From Spisula solida (lineage: Eukaryota; Mollusca; Bivalvia; Venerida; Mactridae), in contig OX365952.1 in the NCBI GenBank assembly GCA_947247005.1, forward strand, positions 41,954,722 to 42,018,721: 64,000 nucleotides of DNA, given 5' to 3'. Positions 13,529 to 24,900 of the stretch are shown one piece after another. The notes beneath the pieces were generated by a model that saw nothing but the letters and a program-made list of their open reading frames with translations, searched no databases and was not told the origin of the DNA. Within the stretch, counting starts at the first letter, position 1. Every line of letters starts with the position of its first letter. The position numbers and the translations under genes are program-made.

Positions 13529-14812
13529 ATGGGTAAACTTTTGTCACAAGAACAAGACGATACAGTTGATTTTGCTGTTCCTAATCATCTTGCTGAACAA
13601 GAACACGAAAAAGCTGTGCAAGGTAAATACAGCGAAGTTCTTGAACGTCATTTATTATCACTAGTTGAAAATATAAGCATTGCTGAAGCACCACATACTA
13701 GACTGAAAGACATTGGTGAGCTTGTTAAACAGTTAGTGAAGTTCCTTGTAGATCAGCTGCTTGGTTCGCAGCCTCGTCTAAAAGTGAGAGAAATAGTACC
13801 AACCGGAAGTTGTTATGATGGTACCAAAATCCTTGCGCCTGACGAGTTTGATTACCTGGTGGTTGTTGATCTTGGTGCCGACGTGACTGCTTCTTCAACA
13901 AGAAAAGATGGTTTTGCTCATATTGAAGCTACATCGGAGTACAAAAGCTCGGAAGATTTCGTTACAGTAGAAGACGTCACATCATCCTCAGCTTTCCGAA
14001 ATATGTTCAGACGGTTATTTCATTCTACAGTTACTAAGCATAGCGGGATCAGATTTGATACACAACATGGTTATCTATTACTCGAGGGTTATAGTGTGCC
14101 GATCAATGGACCGCAATGCAGCTTACGTGCAAGTTGGAACCCCAAATTTGGAAACAGTTTGGAAATATCCATCGATGTCACGCCTGCAATAAAATGCATC
14201 CATTTCAAAGATGTTGTAAATCTAGCGTTCAATGAAAATAGATATATTGAAGAAATCATCTCAAAAGGTAAACATGTTTTTCTAATTCCACGACCGCATC
14301 CACCGAGTGATCGATGTTATAAGCTGGTTTTTGACGAAGCTGACAAAAAGGTGTGTTCGCAGCTTCATAACAACCATCTTAAGTGTTTGAAACTTTTGAA
14401 ATACTTTTCTATTCTCATTCAACAACACGACTTCCGGCTTAAGAAAGTGTTCAACTCGTTCGCAATGAAAATGGCGGTATTTCACCATGCTACACGATGC
14501 AAAGAGATCTCTGAAGTCAGAAGCTGTTTGCGAGAAATAATTTGCTTCCTACGTGAAAGTCTCGAATGCGATCATCCAACATTACGAAGTGTATTCACAC
14601 CCGGTCGTAATGTTTGGAATAAGCTAGACACGAGGAGTGATACTGGTGCTATAGACAGGAACTCATCGGTAGACATTTTAAAAACAATCGATTATTACCT
14701 AAGGGGCTCTGAAGATGATAGTTTTGAAGAGTTCAGAGGTAACTTGCAAGCTGCGTGTAGGCATGTATGTTCTATCGATACTAAAAGAACTTCGAAATCA
14801 AACAAACTTTGA
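13529..14812 (+). CDS. Mab-21 / cGAS-like nucleotidyltransferase (cGLR-type), 427 aa, single coding exon
   Basis: The protein has the core of the cGAS/Mab-21 family. GS sits at residues 93-94 within PTGSCYDGTK, followed by APDEFD with acidic residues E106 and D108, and the third acid D216 lies in ISIDVTPA. This is the complete G-S / E-x-D / D set used for metal and NTP binding in active members. The C-terminal helical domain contains CLKLLKYF (286-293) and the FAMKMAVFHH segment (311-320), matching the equivalent cGAS helices. The cGAS Cys-Cys zinc thumb is absent; only a loose C276-H280-H283-C286 cluster sits there. Start chosen: ATG 13529 in strong context (aaaATGG); an in-frame ATG at 13511 has a weaker context. 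With this start the N terminus is MGKLLS, a Gly2/Ser6 myristoylation-type motif. Length is ordinary for the family. A 3' splice-like site at about 13248 suggests a 5' non-coding exon. Family role (known): making cyclic or linear oligonucleotide second messengers after sensing nucleic acid. Ligand and product here are unknown. Confidence 0.9.
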   Translation: MGKLLSQEQDDTVDFAVPNHLAEQEHEKAVQGKYSEVLERHLLSLVENISIAEAPHTRLKDIGELVKQLVKFLVDQLLGSQPRLKVREIVPTGSCYDGTKILAPDEFDYLVVVDLGADVTASSTRKDGFAHIEATSEYKSSEDFVTVEDVTSSSAFRNMFRRLFHSTVTKHSGIRFDTQHGYLLLEGYSVPINGPQCSLRASWNPKFGNSLEISIDVTPAIKCIHFKDVVNLAFNENRYIEEIISKGKHVFLIPRPHPPSDRCYKLVFDEADKKVCSQLHNNHLKCLKLLKYFSILIQQHDFRLKKVFNSFAMKMAVFHHATRCKEISEVRSCLREIICFLRESLECDHPTLRSVFTPGRNVWNKLDTRSDTGAIDRNSSVDILKTIDYYLRGSEDDSFEEFRGNLQAACRHVCSIDTKRTSKSNKL

Positions 14813-15888
14813 CACGCAATAGAAAAACGAAAATCTAATCATCGGCGATAACCCAATAAAATTAATTACAGTTCGCAAAATAAATATTGCATTTGCCTTC
14901 CATCTTTGAACAGTCGTTTTCAGAAATGTCTTATTTCTTAAAATCATAACATTTACATTGATAATTAGGTTCACTTAAATTGTCTGTATTTAGAATAAAT
15001 AGGAATTCTACATGTATGTTACCAGTCTAACTAACAACACCAACACATGTTGCTTAATAAATGTCAACTTATTTTGTTTTGTTATTTTCTGATCAGTATT
15101 ATTTACATGTTTGTTTATATGTTTTCTCTTTTACTTTGAAATTGTTTTAAACTTTGGATTGCCTTTTATGTAAATATCAAAATTGTATACCCGAGAGGGT
15201 CAAGAGTTTGGAAAATAAACTATATTCTATTCTATTGAGACAGTTAGTCTCGTAAACTTTTCTCAAGTAACAATTTTGTGTCATTTCACTTACGAGAGTA
15301 ACAGAACGCAAACACGTACCCTTCTTGTGACGAAATATGCCCATCATCTTTACAGTTATTAACGGTATTTCATGCTCTACCCACACATTTGTGTGCTTTT
15401 GTATGTGCGTTTGGCCTTCCAAAAGATAAACACCACACCATGTGCACAATTGTTGAATTTTGTTTTAATTAAATTGCAGTCGAAATAAGCAGCGAGTGTT
15501 ACGTTGTTCAAAAGGGTTATTTCATTTGCATGTATATGGAATTTATAAAATGAACATATCAGATGTTCAACTCTCATTATAAAAGGGGCATGAATTCTCG
15601 TATTGTGTATTAAAATACATGTACATGTAGTATGATAAAGCTCCTTTCGTCGACATTTCGTCTACAGGTACTATGCATGTGTTTATGTCCTTCATGTAAT
15701 ACATTTGTATGTTGTGATGTTTTTCAAACATATTAACCGAACAGAATACTAGTATACATTTGAAAAGAATTAAGATGCTATTTTCTGAAATATGGTTGGA
15801 TTTCATATGAAGGACAATGTCAAAAATGATTCGCAACATTGATGGCAGTTTTTGAAAAGGTACACTTTTAAAAGAAATACATGTACAT
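14813..15888 (+). other. 3' flank / probable 3' UTR of the cGAS-like gene
   Basis: AATAAA-type signals on the plus strand occur shortly after the stop, near 14855 and 14880, with another at about 15213 followed by repeats of ttctat. The minus-strand frames at 15177-15449, 15377-15577 and 15567-15839 overlap one another, have no recognisable domain and are not called. Confidence 0.4.
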
Positions 15889-16980
15889 AGGCGGATCCAA
15901 GGGGGGGCGGACCCGGCGTACGCCCCCCTAAAATCGCCGGAGCCTAGGTAATTTAATCATAGATTGGATGTAAGAACAATATTGATATGCAATTTTTTTT
16001 CGCTCGCTTCGCTCGCATCAATAACACAATAATAAATTAATGGATTTTTAAGTGAACTAAATGCTCTATGCAAAAAACAAAATATGGGACTGATTGGTAG
16101 CATAATGCCAAACATCAGCTACAGAATTGCCGAGATTCTTGCACATTAAAAATGTCCGACAAGTCAGTATTACAGTTGGCTTGGTTTTCTTATAAACCTG
16201 TCATTTTCATTAAAAACAAGATATCTCAAAATGCAGCTGACAAATTCCGTGGTTATATTTAAAAAGTCACGAGGCAGAAAGCCACTGGTCTCCCTAGTCG
16301 CTGGATCCCAAGTATTTCACATTTCCTCTTAAACAAAACTAAAGCCCTGCAGTTCGCAGAGTATGCTGCTCAGATAGACATTGCATTTTTTCTTCGTGAC
16401 GAATTTACAGAAGCTATATATATATATATATCAATGAATATTATCCAGTCGATAATCGTTAGTCCTGGCTATGCTGCTCATATAAACAACGAATTTTCTT
16501 GCTCGCTTCGCTCGCTGTAGAACTACGTAAATTCAATGAAAGCCGCCAAGTTTTGATTTACCAATGAGTTTGTTGGGTATGCTGCTCAGATAAACACTGA
16601 TTTTTTTTTCTAATTCTTACAATTACTACATCAGTGAATATAACCAAGTAATAAGGATGTGGTGTTTGCTGCTGAAATAGATAATTGCATTTTTTCTTGC
16701 TCGCTGCGCTCGCACAACCACTATCAGTTAATTTTGTCAAGAAGGGAATGAGTATGAGGGATATGCTGCTCAAATAATTAATACATATATTCTTGCTCGC
16801 CTTGCTCTCACATTAACTTCATCAATGAATATTTTAAGATAAAGAACGAAATTGTGTGGAATGCTTCTCAGAGATACAGTTTTTTCTTGCTCGCTTCGCT
16901 CGTGCATTTTCTTGGGGGGGGGGGGGGTATCAATACATGAATGTACGCCCCCCCTAACACCAAATCCTGGATCCGCCCCT
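15889..16980. mobile_element. Interspersed element with G/C-run inverted ends and internal 'ctcgcttcgctcgc' motifs
   Basis: The ends are inverted: ggcggatccaagggggg at the left, and accaaatcctggatccgccc at the right. The flanks both carry tgtacat. The inside has several degenerate repeats of two words: ctcgcttcgctcgc (near 16001, 16502, 16690, 16795 and 16890) and tgctgctcagata (near 16362, 16470, 16577, 16667 and 16762). No transposase is visible. A short (ta)n tract lies near 16417. Confidence 0.65.
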
Positions 16981-17439
16981 GATGTACATGTATACTATCG
17001 CTATGTTTTGAAATTCAAATATTTCCATGTGGAAGTTCTATATTTATATAACTGATATTATATAAATAACACATAACTTTGTGAGCAACAGTAAAATGTC
17101 AGCCTGAGGAAAGCATACTGTTACCCACGGCCAGAGAGACTTTGTATAGTGCTCAATGACCGGATGATTGGGAATTTCAAAACTCGGTATATATTAGGTC
17201 TGTGAATAAAATTATCTAGATAATATCGTAATGGTGCTGAATCTTTGAAGTCCCACCAGGGAGAAGCAGTGTCGGTCTTTGAGTCATAACGGAGTGCACC
17301 CCACACTACTGGGCAAACACTTCGACCCGAATCCAGTAGACGATGTGAAAAAAATACACGGAGGAAGTCAAAGCATAGCTTTTTTAATATAATGAATCGG
17401 CATGCGGAGTGACTCTTCATTCTAGACGCTGGCATACCT

Positions 17440-17605
17440 ATTCTACTCCAGAACTAGTCTTCTACACAGAAGGATACACAGACATGTCACTAGAAATAGA
17501 GCTGTTGGTGAACAACTTGGGATCAGTGACCATCGCCCTGTTTCCCCGACTTTGCAGTACAACAAGCTTCCCTCTTTGAAATTACAAACGGAGTAATTAC
17601 AAGAA
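17440..17605 (+). pseudogene. Possible relic of a non-LTR retrotransposon endonuclease
   Basis: One frame reads ISDHRPVSPTLQ around 17522-17557. The ISDHRPV word is the conserved active-site motif of the APE-type endonuclease of LINE elements. The upstream part reads in another frame, with an apparent one-base deletion at the Leu-Gly codons, and no further LINE domains were recognised. It lies just before the minisatellite. Confidence 0.35.
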
Positions 17606-17789
17606 ACTTACCGATGATCTCTGCAGTAACATACGAATAGAAGGCAGATACATCATTCATGTCACCAAAGACTTTAATGATGCCATTCTAAAAGCTGTAC
17701 TTGTGGGCATGTACTCCATAAAACATTATACAGCCTGGTTCCTTCCAGACTTCAATGGTGTCATTCTGATAGCTGCACAAGCACGTATT

Positions 17790-20240
17790 CCTAATTGCTC
17801 AGACACAGTATAGTTGTCAATAGCCTGGCCCCTCCCAGACACCGTATAACGGTAAACAGCCTGGTTCCTTGCAGACACTGTTTAATGGTCAACAGCCTGG
17901 TTCGTTGCAGACACTGTGTAATGGTCAACAGCCTGGTTCCTTCCAGGAACAGTGTAATAGTCAACCGCCTGGTTCCTTCCAGACACTGTAATGGTCAACA
18001 CCTTCCATACACAGTGTAATGGTCAACAGCCTGGTTCCTTTTAGACACCTTGTAATGGTCAACAGCCTGGTTCCTTTTAGACACCATGTAATGGTCAACA
18101 GCCTGGTTCCTTCCAGACACAGTGTAATAGTCAACAGCCTGGTTCCTTCCTGACACTGTGTAATGGTCAACACCTTCCATACACAGTGTAATGGCCAACA
18201 GCCTGGTTCCTTCCAGGAACAGTGTAATAGTCAACCGCCTGGTTGCTTCCAGACACTGTAATGGTCAACACCTTCCATACACAGTGTAATGGTCAACAGC
18301 CTGGTTCCTTTTAGACACCTTGTGATGGTCAACAGCCTGGTTCATTTTAGACACCGTGTAATGGTCAACAGCCTGGTTCCTTCCAGGTACTGTGTAATGG
18401 TCAACAGCCTGGTTCCTTCCAGACATAACTTGTAATAGTCAACAGCCTGGTTCCTTCCTGACACAGTGTAATGGCCAACAGCCTGGTTCCTTCCAGGAAC
18501 AGTGTAATAGTCAACCGCCTGGTTCCTTCCAGACACTGTAATGGTCAACACCTCCATACACAGTGTAATGGTCAACAACCTGGTTCCTTTTAGACACCTT
18601 GTAATGGTCAACAGCCTGGTTCCATTTAGACACCGTGTAATGGTCAACAGCCTGGTTCCTTCCAGATACTGTGTAATGGTCAACAGCCTGGTTCCTTCCA
18701 GATACTGTGTAATGGTCATCAGCCTGGTTCCTTCCAGACACAACTTGTAATAGTCAACAGCCTGGTTCCTTCCTGACACTGTGTAATGGTCAACACCTTC
18801 CATACACATTGTAATGGCCAACAGCCTGGTTCCTTTTAGACACTGTGTAATGGTCAACAGCCTGGTTCCTTCAATACACATTGTAATGGTCAACAGCCTG
18901 GTTTCTTCCAGACCCAGTGTAATGGTCAACAGCCTGGTTCCTTCCAGACACATTGTAATGGTCAATAGCCTGGTTCCTTCCAGACAAAGTGTAATGGTCA
19001 ACAGCCTGGTTTCTTCCAGACACAGTGTAAAAGTCAACAGCCTGGTTCCTTCCAGACCCTGTGTAATGGTCAACAGCCTGGTTCCTTTCATACAGTGATT
19101 TGGTCAACAGCCTGGTTCCTTCCAGACGCAGTGATATGGTCAACAGCCTGGTTCCTTTCATACAGTGATTTGGTCAACAGCCTGGTTCCTTCCAGACACA
19201 GTGATATGGTCGACAGCCTGGTTCCTTCCATACAAATTGTAATGGTCAACAGCCTGGTTCCTTTCATACAGTGATTTGGTCAACAGCCTGGTTCCTTCCA
19301 GACACAGTGTTATAGTCAACAGCCTGGTTCCTTTCATACAGTGATTTGGTCAACAGCCTGGTTCCTTCCAGACACAGTGTTATAGTCAACAGCCTGGTTC
19401 CTTCAATACACATTGTAATGGTCAACAGCCTGGTTCCTTTCATACAGTGATTTGGTCAACAGCCTGGTTTCTTCCAGACACAGTGTTATAGTCAACAGCC
19501 TGGTTCCTTTCATACACATTGTAATGGTCAACAGCCTGGAGCCTTCCAGACACAGTGATATTGTCAACAGCCTGGTTCCTTTCATACAGTGATTTGGTAA
19601 AAAGCCTGGTTTCTTCCAGACACAGTGTTATAGTCAACAGCCTGGTTCCTTCCATACACATTGTAATGGTCAACAGCCTGGTTCCTTTCATACAGTGATT
19701 TGGTCAACAGCCTGGTTCCTTCCAAACACAGTGTTATAGTCAACAGCCTGGTTCCTTTCATACAGTGATTTGGTCAACAGCCTGGTTCCTTCCAGACACA
19801 GTGTTATAGTCAACAGCCTGGTTCCTTCCATACACATTGTAATGGTCAACAGCCTGGTTCCTTTCATACAGTGATTTGGTCAACAGCCTTGTTTCTTCCA
19901 GACACAGTGTTATAGTCAACAGCCTGGTTCCTTCCATACACATTGTAATGGTCAACAGCCTGGTTCCTTTCATACAGTGATTTGGTCAACAGCCTGGTTT
20001 CTTCCAGACACAGTGTTATAGTCAACAGCCTGGTTCCTTTCATACACATTGTAATGGTCAACAGCCTGGTTCCTTCCAGACACAGTGATATGGTCAACAG
20101 CCTGGTTCCTTCCAGACACAGTGATATAGTCAACAGCCTGTTTCCTCCCAGACAGTGTAATGGTCAACAGCCTGGTTCCTTCCAGACACAGTGATATGGT
20201 CAACAGCCTGGTTCCTTCCAGACACAGTGTAATGGCCAAC
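17790..20240. repeat. Minisatellite, 34-36 bp units, about 2.45 kb, with 106-bp higher-order period
   Basis: Nearly every unit contains caacagcctggttcctt followed by a variable end: (cca)gacacagtgtaatggt, (ttcata)cagtgatttggt or (cca)tacacattgtaatggt. From about 19270 to 20060, three unit types (34, 36 and 36 bp) repeat in fixed order with a 106-bp period. Both strands stay open over hundreds of bases because of the repeat; the peptides TRLLTITLCLEG and similar are by-products. Confidence 0.95.
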
Positions 20241-20249
20241 AGCAAAGTC

Positions 20250-20640
20250 TTATAAAGATTTGGTCAAAATTGAAACCAAGTAGTGTCTTCAACAGGTTTT
20301 TCTATGATTTGACCTAATGTTTTACCCCTGATGACCCAATACCAAACCTGACCTACGTTTTGTTGAGATGATATCATTGTGACCAAGTTTTATAAATATT
20401 AGACCAAATTGATGTTATCCAGTGACTACACAAGGTTTGTTGTATCTGCAAATATTGCTGAGCATTTATTCAATATCTAAGAATTAAATCCCCTAATAGG
20501 CTATGCCTTAGTTCATATTAGTTGACCTAGTGACCTAATTTTTGACCCTAGATGACCCCATATAAAACTTGACCTAAATTGTCACAAGAAGTGTAGACAA
20601 TGGGACACCAGTGATCACAAAAGCTCACTTAGCAACAGCT
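20250..20640. repeat. Interspersed repeat fragment with 'gacctagtgaccta' theme
   Basis: The segment carries 'ttctatgatttgacctaatg', 'gaccccatataaaacttgacct' and 'gatcacaaaagctcac'. The same words recur at 49190-49930 and at 63090-63280, so this is a dispersed family. No coding sequence is seen. Confidence 0.6.
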
Positions 20641-21374
20641 GAGTATAGTACATGTTGACTGTATTCTATTTAATTGTTGTCCATATTATGCATATTCCAC
20701 AGAAAAAAGACAAACACTCTTACTAAGTAAATACAATGTATATATTACAGAAAATAATTTCATTTTCCTGCAGTTCAGATCAATTCACAATAAACAAACA
20801 ACACATTAACAAAGAAGGAAATTAATGAAAAACATGTACATGTATTCAAATTCAACATGACTGAACACCAGCAAAAAAAACCAATATGCACCGTGTCATT
20901 TGATGATGAATTGCAATAAACTTTCACCACAATTAACAAACACAAAATTATATTACCAATTTTACGCACTGGAAAATCAATGCTCTGTGATGACGTTCAG
21001 CAAAATGCCAATAAAATATTAAAGGTATGGGTGAAAACTAGGGTATGTATGGTTACCAGAACCACAGCATCAATTTGTTTTAGCCTTACACAAAAACTGT
21101 TTCACCATCAACAGAAATGTATGATTCAACCAAGAATTGCATTCACAGTACAAAACACATAGTAAAACAGACAAAACAGTTGTAATTTTGTGTAAGTATC
21201 ATACTAAAGAACAAATGGCACACTAGTATTAGTCTAACGTCTTAAAATCAGCCTTTTAACTGACCATTGAAATATGTAACAAGTGATTTTCATTCTACAA
21301 TTTAAAACAAATTTATAACCACACAAGTAGCCACTTGATAAGAATCCAGGGATTTTAAGTTTACTGTACTCAAA

Positions 21375-21794
21375 TACACTGCCCACCAAAAATAAGTATA
21401 CAGATGTTGTTTGCCCACTTACTTGCCTGTAATATACTATTTGCAGAACAGTGAATAAACAATATATATGTGAAGAAAATGTATATTTTTGTTTATTAAA
21501 TGGAAAGGCCATACATTAATTGGTACCCTAGGTGCAAAATCTAAAGTTTCTTTGTTCCTCTTAAATGGTAACTTTGTCACAAAAAGATGGAAAATTCAGC
21601 CTTTTTGATCACAGGGTTATTTTAGTTAAAAACATCTTCATGTTTAGTTCTATCTCTATTTTGACTCATTGAGTAACTGTAGATTCAGAAACTAGTATAA
21701 TTGTGATCGTATGATAAACGGATATTGAATAATTTCACCAAGTTTAATTTTGCAAAAAATAATTACTGTATACTTATTTTTGGTGGGCACTGTA
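21375..21794. mobile_element. TIR element, 420 bp, Tc1/mariner-like ends
   Basis: Both ends read TACA(C/G)TGCCCACCAAAA inward, continuing for about 28 bp, and start at TA dinucleotides. The interior is AT-rich with no transposase. It lies just downstream of the XPNPEP1 stop codon (21925), in or next to its 3' UTR, and contains a minus-strand AATAAA near 21493 that could act as a poly(A) signal. Confidence 0.8.
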
Positions 21795-21924
21795 TATTGT
21801 ATAATATGGGAACACAAATTCTATACCAGTCTACAATTTTACAGATGATTGACTTGGACTGCATCAATGACTGATTGATCTTTGGTCTATAATCTTCCTC
21901 CCTTTCTGCATCAACCTGCCCACA

Positions 21925-24900
21925 TCAACCTATCAGTTGTGTCTCCCTCAGTAGATAGTTGTACGCAGATTTCTTCCCTTGTCTTTTCAACTCTGCTCCG
22001 ACGATCTCCCGACATTCAGAATGGTAGTTATTTAGCCAGTCAATCTGTGGAATGATATACTACATAGACTAGAGATATTACAGACAGTTAAATATGATCA
22101 CAATACTAGTACCACTTTAAACAATGAATTGAAGACTGACACCATTGGCCGTGTGATCCAATAAACTAACAAAATAAACCATGTCAAGCACTAGGAACTC
22201 ACTTATATGGTTAGGTATACAATGTGCCAGAAATATACCAAGCCAAGACTTTTAGCAGTAGGAGAAATAGAAATAATAAGATGGCTATTTTAAGAGGAAA
22301 AATGGTGATGCTTTCTGTGTGCTAGATTAGTTAAACCAAAACTTATTTATACGGTATATAGCAGTGTTTCTATTTACATTTGGGGGACCGAGGTCCAGGC
22401 CAATAGGAGTGGGAAAATTAGCGCACAGAAAAGCTGAAATGGAAATTTTCACTTTAATATTGTTAAAATTCTCCTTAAATGTCTAGTTCGATGGTTTATT
22501 GGTGGTGTTTTAGGCAGGGGAGGTCAACACAATATATTTCAATCCATTCTGCATTCATTTATCAACATAATTTACTTTATTTAGTTGGAAAAAATTTAAA
22601 AATCATTGGGGAAAAATATAAACTCTGCAGAGGAGAAAGGGGCCTAATATCTCCATATATTTTAGCAAAAAAAGCACTATACAGAGACAATATAAGAGAA
22701 TCACCTCTTTCTGTGTCATCAGACTTGCATCTATCATCTTATTCTGGATTGGTACAAGTGTCAATGGCTTGAACGTTAGAAATCCCTTCTCTCGAAAATT
22801 GTACTGAAAATGAAATGAAAACCTCTACATACCCAAATTTCATAAAGATAAGGTCTAAATTGTGACCTCTAGTGTCTACACAAGCCAATTGCACACGGAT
22901 AACAGACAGATAAACGAGAATGAAGAGTGACCACAAAAGCTCACCTTGAAGGTTACAATCAGGAATTTCATGAGTTATAATACAACAACAAAGAACATTC
23001 CGAAGATTATTCTTTCTCAGGTAAATTTTGCAATAGTTACTAAACTTGGAAACAGTTTGGTAACAACTTTTGGGGTGATCAGCCCATGAAATCGTGTTTA
23101 TTTTAAATTTGAGTATATCAGCCATTTATGTCATGTTTTCAAACTTTGAATATATCAGCCAATGAAAACATGGGTTACTTACTTTGAGTATATCAGCCAA
23201 TGAAAACATGGGTTACTAGCTTTGAGTATATCAGCCAATGAAAACATGGGTTACTAGCTTTGAGTATATCAGCCAATGAAAACATGGGTAAATAACTTTG
23301 AGTATATTAGCCAACGAAAACATGGGTTACTAGCTTTGAGTATATCAGCCAATGAAAACATGGGTTACTAGCTTTGAGTATATCAGCCAATGAAAACATG
23401 GGTAAATAACTTTGAGTATATTAGCCAACGAAAACATGGGTTACTAACTTTGAGTATATCAGCCAATGAAAACATGGGTTACTTACTTTGAGAATATCAA
23501 CCAATGAAATCATGTTTTACAAACTTTAAGTTTATCAGTCAATGAAACGTCTTTTACAAACTTGAGGTTATCAGCCAATAAAATCATGTTTTGCATAACA
23601 TTGACCAATAGACAATGTGTATATATAATAATGGTATCTACATAGCTACAAACCTTTGTTTCTGCTTTTACAATAATCACAACATTTTCAACTCTACAAC
23701 CAAACTTTCCTTCTTCATAATATCCTGGTTCTACAAAAGTAAAAATTTAGTTGGTTAGAAATGTTTTTTGTGCGTTTGTCAGAACATATCAATAGGAGAA
23801 CTGCATTAAAATTAATGTTATTATTTGTCATAGAAGCCATTGACATCAGATTTAACAAAAGCTGTCCCTGACCAGCATGATCCACTATTCTCAGTGGCAT
23901 GCTTAGATACTTTATAATCAATTCGATATATATTCAGAACTAAATGCTTGATAGCTGCAGCATTATCTTCTTCAGTGTATTAGCGAAACTGTATCACCTC
24001 TCAAGAGATGCCCTGTGTAGAGCAAAAACCTCTCTATACCAACACCTTTTAAAGCCGATATTTACTATAAAATCTACCTCTGTATAGCAAGAATCTCTAA
24101 ACAATAGCCGATATATACAGCTCTCGAAAGGTGTTGCTCTACAGAGGTTGTACTGTATTTATATTACGTAAAAGACTATGATAAACAACATACCATCAAA
24201 TAGAACTTAACTATATGAACTGTATGAAGATGATCATTAAACAACATACCATCGGAGAGGATCATTCCTTCTTGTAAGGGAACTTCATGTGTAATTCTCT
24301 GGTGGATACCACAAGGACCTGAAATTAAACATCAACCAATCTTCTCTTATAATGTGTATAGAAAACATTTCACAAATTCTCAGGCCTGGGGTGATATTCA
24401 ATAATGATCTTATTCAATTGAAGAATAAGGATAGGCAATCATATTGCCTGTTATTGACGAAGAATTTAATATGTAGCGATCTGATTGGCTGTCCTTATCC
24501 TTAAGTCATGTAAGATCAATATTGAATTCCACCCCTGGAAGAGACTAGGTTTATGGTGAAACCCCAGGTGGTTGTATCGTTTTGCACAATTTCAGTAATA
24601 AGTGTTATAAGTGATGGGTGAACTGTCAACTAACTTATAAATTAACAAACAGGAATAAAATAAAAAAGAAGGATTTGTGGTGCAAAAACATATGCAAAAA
24701 TGTATGTCTTTCACAAAGAGCAAAATTCACTGACATACGTGGGTCATTCAATAAATTCGTAGACTGTGTTAATCATTTAAACATCTGATGACTCAGAGAA
24801 AAACAAACTACATCACGTTTAACTACAGCCTTTCGGACACAAGTGCTGAAAATATTGAGTAAAACAACGCTTTTTTAAAGAAAATATGGCTAAAATATAA

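Noticed and set aside
13284..13664. 126-aa plus-strand ORF overlapping the cGAS-like start
   Set aside because: It has no recognisable domain and overlaps the conserved gene in another frame; the first part is probably 5' UTR and intron.
17795..20245. Many ORFs of 60-249 aa on both strands (TRLLTITLCLEG-type peptides)
   Set aside because: They are translations of the 34-36 bp minisatellite; shifted copies occur in every frame, and nothing else supports coding.
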